Shown here piece after piece: positions 1 to 5,161 of a DNA stretch of 7,178 nt; the stretch's first letter is position 1, and each line of letters begins with the position of its first letter. Both the position numbers and the translations under genes were made by a program. Under the pieces are notes generated by a model. That model saw nothing but the letters and a program-made list of their open reading frames with translations. It had not been told where the DNA came from and did no database searches. Origin of the DNA: Cyanobacteria bacterium T3Sed10_344R1 (GTDB taxonomy: Bacteria > Cyanobacteriota > Cyanobacteriia > Phormidesmidales > Phormidesmidaceae); NCBI GenBank assembly GCA_003566335.1, contig PXDR01000327.1, forward strand, positions 1 through 7,178. Reading direction: 5' to 3'.

Positions 1-560
1 AGGTCAGAGAGGGTGGTTGAGCCGGGATCATCTGGTGGGGGTGGGGCGGCAGGGGGTGATCCCGAAGCTGTTGGCAGGTCGGCTTCGGCAAACAGGTTGT
101 CGATGGACAGGTCTTGGGTAGACACATCTCCCATCGCAGTCACCGGTACGCCGGGGTCGAATTGCAGCGTTTGGGTTAAGGCCATGACCTGCTGTTGACT
201 GCGGTTTAGGGCTGGGGTTTGGGCTGGGTTGGCGGCGGCTCCTTTTTTCAGCCAATCAGCGGCGGCTAGCAGCACGTCTACTTGGTCAGGCTGCAAGGGG
301 CGCGGGGCGCGCTGCAACTGCACAAAGCAGTCTTCTAGGGCGTGAGCCAGTTGCTCCACTGCCGAAAGCTGCACAATTCGAGCTGCACCTTTAAGGGAGT
401 GGGCAGCCCGCATGAGCGCTTCTAGGGCGCGAGGGCGGGGAATGGTCTCTAGACTGAGAATCTGCTGGGTGAGAATGTTGCCCTGGGTTTCGGCCTCTAG
501 CTGGAATATCTCCAGCAGAGACAGTTGACTGAAATCGGGCGGTGATGGGGCATCACTCAT
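1..560 (-). CDS. CheA-family (WspE-like) histidine kinase, N-terminal Hpt part, incomplete at window edge
   Basis: The gene starts at ATG 560-558 and reads open for 186 codons to the window edge, so only the N-terminus is seen. Residues about 10-110 form a histidine phosphotransfer (Hpt) domain; the motif MRAAHSLKGAARIVQL places the phosphorylatable histidine at residue 54, in the HSLKG consensus. The nearby LAHALEDCFVQLQ and the opening LLEIFQLEAETQ resemble the Hpt of Pseudomonas WspE as I remember it. From about residue 150 the chain becomes a Pro/Ala/Asp-rich linker. In this family dimerisation, ATPase, CheW-like and usually a receiver domain follow; all would lie outside the window. The ATG overlaps the stop of the upstream CheW gene as ATGA, suggesting translational coupling. 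It should autophosphorylate in the receptor array and pass phosphate to response regulators. PilL- or Tax-type CheA is the main alternative. Confidence 0.9.
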   Translation of the reverse strand, partial: MSDAPSPPDFSQLSLLEIFQLEAETQGNILTQQILSLETIPRPRALEALMRAAHSLKGAARIVQLSAVEQLAHALEDCFVQLQRAPRPLQPDQVDVLLAAADWLKKGAAANPAQTPALNRSQQQVMALTQTLQFDPGVPVTAMGDVSTQDLSIDNLFAEADLPTASGSPPAAPPPPDDPGSTTLSD

Positions 561-1252
561 AGGGTCACGTGCTGCTGGAGGGTGGCAATGAGGGCTTGGG
601 GATCAAGCTGGTTGATGGTGTGATCCTGCCAGGAGGTCAGGGTTTGAATTGGAGGTTGATCGGGGCTGTAAAGGGTGGCGGGGGGCAGGCTGGTGAGGGA
701 ATCAGTGGCGCTGTAGAGGCCCAGCACCTCATCCACGGGCACAATCCAGCGGTTCCGTCCCTGGGCCAGGACAATCCAGCGGGTTCCGGGGGCGGGGGCT
801 GCCGTTGAGTCAAGATTCAGCAGAGGCCGCAGGTTGATGCACAGCAGCAGTTCACCCCGCAGGTTGGCGAGGCCAATCAAAGCTGGGGAGGGGCTGCCGG
901 GCAGGCTGTGGATCGCGCCGGGCAAGTTGACCGATTGGCAGAGGGCCACGGGCAAGGAAAACCATTCGGTGCCAACCCGAAAGGCGAGTCGTGGCGGTGC
1001 CGGGTTCTGTTCGGCCTCAGGGGCGTCGGGCTGTTGCAGTCGGTCAGTCCAGGTTTGAATGTAGTCCGGTGGGCTGGGCCGGTTCAGCAGTTGGTGGCTG
1101 CGATCGCGGTAGACCGGGCAGTGGTGGCAATGAAGGTGTTGGGGGAGTTGATCACAACTGCGATCGCCGTAGACACCAATTTGCTGCCAGCAGTCTGCCG
1201 GGGCAAGGGCATCAGCCGCAGGGGTAGGTGGAGAGAGGGGATCGGTGACCAT
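557..1252 (-). CDS. CheW-like coupling protein with N-terminal Cys/His cluster (WspD-like)
   Basis: This 231-residue protein has two parts. Residues 20-58 contain cysteines at 21, 33, 42 and 45 (C-x11-C-x8-C-x2-C) inside the recognisable frame CWQQIGVYGDRSC and HCHHCPVY, followed by LLNR. This element is known at the N-terminus of a CheW subgroup that includes WspD. Residues about 88-228 form the CheW domain; LIGLANLRGELLLCINLRPL matches the core strand GLxNLRGxxLxxxxL. A plain CheW is about 150-170 residues, so the extra length is this N-terminus. The role is to link chemoreceptor tips to the CheA kinase in the cytoplasm; what the Cys cluster does is not shown here. The start at 1252 lies 43 bp after the receptor stop, with no clear Shine-Dalgarno, and the stop overlaps the CheA start by 4 bp. 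Two HIP1 octamers (1100-1107, 1160-1167) lie inside the gene. Confidence 0.92.
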   Translation of the reverse strand: MVTDPLSPPTPAADALAPADCWQQIGVYGDRSCDQLPQHLHCHHCPVYRDRSHQLLNRPSPPDYIQTWTDRLQQPDAPEAEQNPAPPRLAFRVGTEWFSLPVALCQSVNLPGAIHSLPGSPSPALIGLANLRGELLLCINLRPLLNLDSTAAPAPGTRWIVLAQGRNRWIVPVDEVLGLYSATDSLTSLPPATLYSPDQPPIQTLTSWQDHTINQLDPQALIATLQQHVTL

Positions 1253-1295
1253 GGGGCAAAGGGGGGCGGAGTCGGGCAGGGACGCAGAGGGCGGG

Positions 1296-2810
1296 TTAGG
1301 CGTTGCTGAAACGGCTCAGTTCTCTTTGTAAGGTCTTGGCGGCTTGGTTGAGTTGTTCAATCGCTTGGTTGGTTTGGCTCAGGGCTTCGGCAGTCTGGCT
1401 GGAGGCATCCCCCAGTTGCTCCATGGCTTCGCTGATTTGCTGGGCCGACTGGGACTGGTTGGTCATGCCGCTGTTGACGCTGACAAAGCGGGGGGTGAGG
1501 CTTTTGACCTGGTCAATGATGGTGGTGAGCTGCTGGCTGATGCGGGTGACTTCCCCCACGCCTAGCTCGACATCCTGGGTGAATTTATCCATTTCCATCA
1601 CCCCGCTAGAGACCGCGCCCTGCATGTCTTTGACCATTTGCTCGATGTCGAGGGTTGCGATCGCACTTTGATCCGCCAACCGCCGAATTTCCCGCGCTAC
1701 CACCGCAAAGCCGCGACCATACTCTCCGGCTTTTTCGGCCTCAATCGCCGCATTCAGGGACAGCAGATTGGTTTGGTCGGCCACCTTAGTAATCGTGGTG
1801 ACCACGCCGTTAATCGTGTTTGCCTTATCGCTAATTAACCCCAGCTTGGCAGAAATGGTGTGGGTGGCCTGGGCCAACTGCCCCATGGTTTGGCCCATTT
1901 GAGCCAAGTTCCCCTGGTTTTCGGCGGCGGCGTGGGTGACGCCCTGGGCTAGATCTGCCACTTCATCCATGGTCGTCGCCAGGTCAGTGGAGGTCGCGGC
2001 AATTTCCCGCGCAGTGGCCACCACCTCTTTCGTCGAGGCCACTTGTTCCACCATGGTGGACTCCAGCTGCTTGCCCGAGGCGGCAATCTGGGTAGAGGAG
2101 GTGGTCACCTGCACCCCCGATTCTTGCACCTGGCGAATCAGCTGATTCAGCCCTTGGCTGACAAATCGCGCCACCACCAGCCCAAAGATAACCGCAATCA
2201 ACGTGCCGCCAAACGACACCCAAATCACCGCCCGCTGGGCCAACTGCGCTTGGGACTGTCTCTGTTCGATATAGGCGTCTTCGACTACCAACATCTCGGC
2301 AATTAAGGCGCGAATACCGTCCATATTCTGCCGCCCAATCCCAGAGGCCACATCGGCCAAAACCGACTCTTCATTACCGGCCTGCTGCTGTTGAATTGTC
2401 CCGGCGAGGTACTGCAACTGGTTGTTAATCTGGGCTTCGAGTTGCTGTAGCCGCTGGGACTGTTCGGGCCGATTAGATAGGGCGAGGCTGAGTTCAGCCA
2501 AGGCCCGGTCAATTTCAGTTTGAGCCTGAGTGTACGGGGCCAAGAAGTCAGGGGAATTGGTGAGCAAGAAGCCGCGCTGTCCGGTCTCGGCGTCGATGAG
2601 TCTGCGCTCTAGGGCTTGGATGTCGTCTTCAATCAGATAGGTCTCAACCACTTCTTCATAAGCCTCAGCCAGCACCCCCAGCCGCCAGCGGGTAAACCCA
2701 GCCACAAAGACCATCACCAGCAGAATTGCCCCAAACCCGAGGGGGACGCTGCGATCGACTTTGACCCAGCGAATCAATCCAGATTGGGAGGTGGGGGTAG
2801 CGTTCAGCAT
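1296..2810 (-). CDS. Methyl-accepting chemoreceptor with CHASE3-like periplasmic domain (WspA-like)
   Basis: This 504-residue membrane receptor starts at ATG 2810. A first membrane helix lies near residues 22-41 and a second near 195-216. Between them is a helical periplasmic region with DAETGQRGFLLT at 73-84, the signature of CHASE3 sensor domains. The cytoplasmic part is a long coiled coil whose hairpin tip, about residues 340-382, contains VADQTNLLSLNAAIEAEKAG and GRGFAVVAREIRRLADQS, the most conserved MCP segment and the CheA/CheW contact site. I see no HAMP consensus (no DEIGxL) between membrane helix 2 and the signalling helix at about residue 226. The C-terminus (SRFSNA) lacks an NWETF-type CheR-docking pentapeptide. 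The closest remembered relatives are WspA-type MCPs, which share EKAGEYGRGFAVVAREIRRLAD. It should sense a surface or envelope cue and control the kinase encoded downstream; the ligand cannot be inferred. Confidence 0.93.
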   Translation of the reverse strand: MLNATPTSQSGLIRWVKVDRSVPLGFGAILLVMVFVAGFTRWRLGVLAEAYEEVVETYLIEDDIQALERRLIDAETGQRGFLLTNSPDFLAPYTQAQTEIDRALAELSLALSNRPEQSQRLQQLEAQINNQLQYLAGTIQQQQAGNEESVLADVASGIGRQNMDGIRALIAEMLVVEDAYIEQRQSQAQLAQRAVIWVSFGGTLIAVIFGLVVARFVSQGLNQLIRQVQESGVQVTTSSTQIAASGKQLESTMVEQVASTKEVVATAREIAATSTDLATTMDEVADLAQGVTHAAAENQGNLAQMGQTMGQLAQATHTISAKLGLISDKANTINGVVTTITKVADQTNLLSLNAAIEAEKAGEYGRGFAVVAREIRRLADQSAIATLDIEQMVKDMQGAVSSGVMEMDKFTQDVELGVGEVTRISQQLTTIIDQVKSLTPRFVSVNSGMTNQSQSAQQISEAMEQLGDASSQTAEALSQTNQAIEQLNQAAKTLQRELSRFSNA

Positions 2811-2907
2811 GGTTGAAACCGGAAAAGGCAGGGGGACGGTGAAAAAAGCGACTTCATCGTAAAGCAGATTGCTCTCCCCAGGACGTTCTGGGGCTGGTTG
2901 GAAACCG
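2811..2907. other. Spacer inside the operon between CheR and receptor genes
   Basis: This 97-bp gap is the only sizeable break in the minus-strand operon. It carries an 18-bp near-perfect palindrome (2876-2893) and a pyrimidine-rich stretch towards the receptor start. I see no convincing promoter; TACGAT (minus strand, about 2857-2852) is a weak -10 without a partner -35. No clear Shine-Dalgarno precedes the receptor ATG. Confidence 0.6.
2876..2893 (-). repeat. 18-bp inverted repeat between cheR-like and receptor genes
   Basis: CCCCAGGACGTTCTGGGG has perfect 6-bp arms (CCCCAG/CTGGGG) and a central ACGT that is itself palindromic; only one symmetric base pair breaks full dyad symmetry. Read as RNA it is a GC-rich 6-bp stem with a 6-nt loop. 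No U-run follows in the direction of transcription, so it is not a standard intrinsic terminator. It may be an RNA-stability or processing hairpin that sets different levels of the genes on either side, or a protein-binding site. Confidence 0.6.
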
Positions 2908-4236
2908 TCAGTAAAACCGGGCGCTGTTGACCGGGGCGGTTCCCTGGACTCGGGCTAACCGCCGTCGCAGTTGGCGGGCGGCCCGCTGATGGCCCTGTTT
3001 TTCTCGCAGTAGGGCCAGATGTAGCAGGGCTTCGCCATGACGGGGTTCGAGGTAGAGCACTTTTTCAAATGCGATCGCAGCCGCCTCAATCTGGCCCTGA
3101 GCCTGCTCTAGGATGCCCAATAACAGTAAACCCGCCACACTATCGGGCTGCTGTTGTAGATGGGTTTGACAGTGCTGGGCGGCAACGGCCAGCTGCCCTT
3201 GATCGGCCAAGGCTCGGGCCTGGGCCAAGATGGGGGGCAAGGAGGATGGCGCGGGTTGGGTCGGGGGCGGGTTGGATAAGGCAGGGCTTGGCGGCTGAGG
3301 CGGCGACTGGGGAGATCTCGGGAGAGTCCCAGGAAGAGAGGTCGAGAGAGGCGCGGGCGATGGGGCGGCGGGGGGCTGGGCTGGAGACGGGGCTGCCGGG
3401 ACGGGGTCCCCGTAGCGAAACGCAAATCCGTCACCCACCGACGTGAGGCGGGGGTGCTTCATTTGCAGGGCTTCGGTCGCCCCCACTACCAGCAAGCCAT
3501 TGGGCTGCAGTTGGCTCAGCAGTCGATCAATCGCCCGAATTCGATCGGCGGGCTGGAAGTAAATCAGCAGGTTGCGACAAAAGATGATGTCATAGGGTGC
3601 GATCGCAGCAAACACCCTCTCGTCCATCACATTCCCCTGCCGAAACTGCACACAGGCCCGCAGCCGTTCATTTACCTGATAGCGGCCATCCTGCCGCTGC
3701 TGACAGTAGCGAGCCTGCAAATTCAGGGGCGCGCCCATGCCAAACGACACTGGCCCACCGCGAAACGAGTAAGCCCCGTAGCAGCCCTGCTGAGCCGTGG
3801 CAATCGCCCGGAGGCTGATGTCCATCCCGTCAACTTGGAACCGATCGGCAGGCAACCCAGCCTCTAGCAGCGTGGCGGCGAGGGAGTAGGTCTCTTCGCC
3901 AGTTGAGCAGGGCAAACTGAGCAGCCGCAGGACACGACCGCTAAACGGTGGCCGATGCACTTGGCGATACAGCAACTGAAAGGGGGTGCGATCGCGAAAA
4001 AACCAGGTTTCCGGCACCACCAGAGCTTCAATCAGCTGGGTCTGTTCAGTCGGCGACTGGCTCAATCGGCTCAGATAGGTGCGATAGATCCCATCACTCA
4101 CAATCGCCCCTGAAGCCGCTAGCCCCTGCTGCACCAAGCGCTGCCCCACTGTCCGCCGCAGGCTGTAGCTGCCCAAGGTTGCGGCACAGAGGCCAGTGGT
4201 GGCCTGAATGAAATCAGCAATTGCAGCTAGGCTCAT
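2908..4236 (-). CDS. CheR-family protein-glutamate methyltransferase with C-terminal TPR repeats (WspC-like)
   Basis: This 442-residue cytoplasmic enzyme should transfer methyl groups from S-adenosylmethionine to receptor glutamates. An N-terminal helical region is followed by VPETWFFRD (74-82), the SAM-binding motif I LPCSTGEETYSLA (108-120) and the hallmark FCRNLLIYF (219-227), so the catalytic module, ending near residue 276, looks intact. Residues about 277-334 are a Pro/Ala/Ser-rich linker. Residues about 335-430 hold two to three TPR units, for example AGLLLLGILEQAQGQIEAAA and ALLHLALLREKQGHQRAARQ. Plain CheR is about 280 residues; the linker-TPR extension matches WspC/FrzF-type enzymes, where TPRs bind the partner receptor. 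That would suit the downstream receptor, which has no docking pentapeptide. The start overlaps the upstream CheW stop as ATGA. A 97-bp gap holding an 18-bp palindrome separates it from the receptor gene. Three HIP1 octamers lie within it. Confidence 0.94.
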   Translation of the reverse strand: MSLAAIADFIQATTGLCAATLGSYSLRRTVGQRLVQQGLAASGAIVSDGIYRTYLSRLSQSPTEQTQLIEALVVPETWFFRDRTPFQLLYRQVHRPPFSGRVLRLLSLPCSTGEETYSLAATLLEAGLPADRFQVDGMDISLRAIATAQQGCYGAYSFRGGPVSFGMGAPLNLQARYCQQRQDGRYQVNERLRACVQFRQGNVMDERVFAAIAPYDIIFCRNLLIYFQPADRIRAIDRLLSQLQPNGLLVVGATEALQMKHPRLTSVGDGFAFRYGDPVPAAPSPAQPPAAPSPAPLSTSLPGTLPRSPQSPPQPPSPALSNPPPTQPAPSSLPPILAQARALADQGQLAVAAQHCQTHLQQQPDSVAGLLLLGILEQAQGQIEAAAIAFEKVLYLEPRHGEALLHLALLREKQGHQRAARQLRRRLARVQGTAPVNSARFY

Positions 4237-4790
4237 GGAGAAACAGCGAGGGCAGTGGACGTCAGGCGAGCAGCGATTTGGCCGAGTTCTAGGGGCTGAA
4301 CTAAGCCCATCTCCCCTCGCAGGGGTGGCCCCAAATAAGGCGAATCCTGGCCCAGCATGGCCGTGTCGAGGGGCTGGTAGTCTTGGGCGTCTAGGAGCGA
4401 CGTCATGCCTGCCGCCCGCAGACCAAAACGCCGAGTCGGCAAACCATCGGGCCGTTGGCGACTGGAGGCGGCTGCGCCCAGGGACTCGGGGACACTGGGG
4501 GGTAAAACCGCAGGGGCGACCTCAATCACCGCAATCCGACTGCTGAAGTGGGCGGCGCAGGCAGATTCTCCCAACAGTAACCCCAAATCCAAAACTGGCA
4601 ACAGCTCAGCGCCATAGGTCAGTCCCCCCACCAACCCCGGCGTCTGGGTCGGCAGCGACAGCAAATCAACCCAGGGCACCACCGCCACCACCGCAGCAGT
4701 CGGCAAGCCATAGTATTGAGAATTCACCTGACACAGCAGCAGCATAGAATTTGAGGCAGGGCCGTTTGGTAACTGGGTATTGAAAGGCAT
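4233..4790 (-). CDS. CheW-like coupling protein, first gene of the chemosensory operon (WspB-like)
   Basis: I place the start at ATG 4790, giving 185 residues (MPFNTQLPNG...). An in-frame TTG at 4808 would add six residues but would run into a tandem repeat array, and ATG 4745 (MLLLCQVNSQ) would give a minimal CheW. No strong Shine-Dalgarno decides among them. MLLLCQVNSQYYGLPTAAV is the first CheW strand pair, and GLVGGLTYGAELLPVLDLGL the core GLxxxRGxxxPVxDL motif, with Gly-Thr-Tyr replacing Asn-Leu-Arg. HFSSRIAVIEV fits the following strand. This small divergent type resembles WspB and PilI. It should be a cytoplasmic scaffold between receptor and kinase; with the second CheW downstream, the array would use two different couplers. 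The stop overlaps the CheR start by 4 bp. It is the first gene after the divergent spacer, so the operon promoter should lie upstream of 4790. Confidence 0.85.
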   Translation of the reverse strand: MPFNTQLPNGPASNSMLLLCQVNSQYYGLPTAAVVAVVPWVDLLSLPTQTPGLVGGLTYGAELLPVLDLGLLLGESACAAHFSSRIAVIEVAPAVLPPSVPESLGAAASSRQRPDGLPTRRFGLRAAGMTSLLDAQDYQPLDTAMLGQDSPYLGPPLRGEMGLVQPLELGQIAARLTSTALAVSP

Positions 4791-4805
4791 TGAGGCGCAT
4801 TGAAT

Positions 4806-4865
4806 CAAACGGCTTTAGACCAAAGGGCTTTAGCGCGAAAAGCCTCAGATCAAAAAGCGCTGGGC
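4806..4865. repeat. Four degenerate 15-bp tandem repeats upstream of the first CheW gene
   Basis: On the plus strand four consecutive 15-mers align: CAAACGGCTTTAGAC (4806-4820), CAAAGGGCTTTAGCG (4821-4835), CGAAAAGCCTCAGAT (4836-4850) and CAAAAAGCGCTGGGC (4851-4865). The first two differ at three positions; the last two are more diverged. A shorter ATTGA-containing repetition adjoins it (4780-4805). The array lies in the likely leader of the operon. It may be a small tandem duplication, an iterated binding site or simple slippage. Confidence 0.5.
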
Positions 4866-4868
4866 GCG

Positions 4869-4897
4869 ATTTAACCCTAACGACCTCTGGCCGCCAA
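4869..4897 (-). promoter_or_regulatory. Candidate sigma-70-type promoter of the chemosensory operon
   Basis: On the minus strand TTGGCG (4897-4892; 4 of 6 matches to TTGACA) and TTAAAT (4874-4869; 4 of 6 to TATAAT) are separated by exactly 17 bp. Transcription would begin near 4862, giving a leader of about 70 nt to ATG 4790 that contains the 15-bp tandem repeats. Individual matches are modest, so this is a candidate only. Confidence 0.3.
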
Positions 4898-4990
4898 TGC
4901 ACCCGAAAACCTTAATGTGTGACTAAGCTTGAACAATCTTCAGATCTAGCTCTCGAATTCAACTCTGGGATCTAGTGTTCCCAAACAGGA

Positions 4991-5006
4991 CTTAACGCAA
5001 CGTAAA
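4991..5006 (-). promoter_or_regulatory. HLR1-like (RpaB-type) element upstream of raf1
   Basis: The minus strand reads TTTACG-TT-GC-GTTAAG, two TTAC-like half-sites spaced as in the cyanobacterial high-light element HLR1, (G/T)TTACA-WW-NN-(G/T)TTACA. Nine of the twelve fixed positions match; the second half-site is the weaker. HLR1 is bound by the response regulator RpaB and controls photosynthesis genes by light. The site is about 155 bp upstream of the raf1 ATG. Chance similarity is possible. Confidence 0.25.
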
Positions 5007-5112
5007 GCAACCCCAGCCTTACCCCGTAGGCTTCGGAAATCGCGATACAGTCGAAAGGGGCTGCCCGTCTTCGCGCTGTTTGTGTCTTCGATACCAGTCC
5101 CACAAGCATCTG

Positions 5113-5145
5113 TTCAATCTCAGCTCAATCCCAACTCAATCCCAG
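5113..5145 (+). repeat. Three tandem 11-bp repeats in the immediate upstream region of raf1
   Basis: TTCAATCTCAG (5113-5123), CTCAATCCCAA (5124-5134) and CTCAATCCCAG (5135-5145) follow one another without gaps, ending 16 bp before the raf1 ATG. The 11-bp period puts all units on about the same face of the DNA. The layout, an 8-bp core plus 3-bp spacer three times, is that of a cyanobacterial Pho box (PyTTAAPyPyW), but each unit has C at the third core position. Its closeness to the ATG suggests a leader or repressor site instead of a classical activator site. Confidence 0.55.
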
Positions 5146-5161
5146 TTCCATAGGTTCACCC

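Larger units (their letters stand above)
4791..5161. promoter_or_regulatory. Divergent intergenic region between chemosensory operon and raf1
   Basis: This roughly 370-bp spacer must hold promoters for both directions. I see a candidate minus-strand promoter (4869-4897), a degenerate 15-bp tandem array (4806-4865), an HLR1-like site (4991-5006) and three 11-bp direct repeats next to raf1 (5113-5145). For raf1, TACAGT (5046-5051) is a possible -10 with 4 of 6 matches and no good -35. No credible gene is present: the minus-strand reading frame from 4902 is a repeat-driven artefact out of frame with CheW. Confidence 0.6.

Noticed and set aside
908..1309. Plus-strand reading frame of 133 codons opposite the second CheW gene
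   Set aside because: It is antisense to a clearly recognised CheW protein, is rich in Gly/Arg from reverse-complemented Pro/Ala codons, and matches no family.
3069..3867. Two plus-strand reading frames (125 and 137 codons) and one alternate minus-strand frame (108 codons) over the CheR gene
   Set aside because: All overlap the intact CheR-TPR gene with its SAM motif and CRNLLIYF; they have the Arg/Gly/Pro bias of shadow frames.
4666..4902. Minus-strand frame starting upstream of the first CheW gene, with repeated LFALKPFGLKPFD
   Set aside because: It is the 15-bp tandem repeat read as protein, and then shadows CheW out of frame.
4925..4960. Cluster of HindIII, BglII and EcoRI-like hexamers that could suggest a cloning polylinker
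   Set aside because: The sites are irregularly spaced in sequence that joins natural genes on both sides without vector sequence; chance is the simpler explanation.
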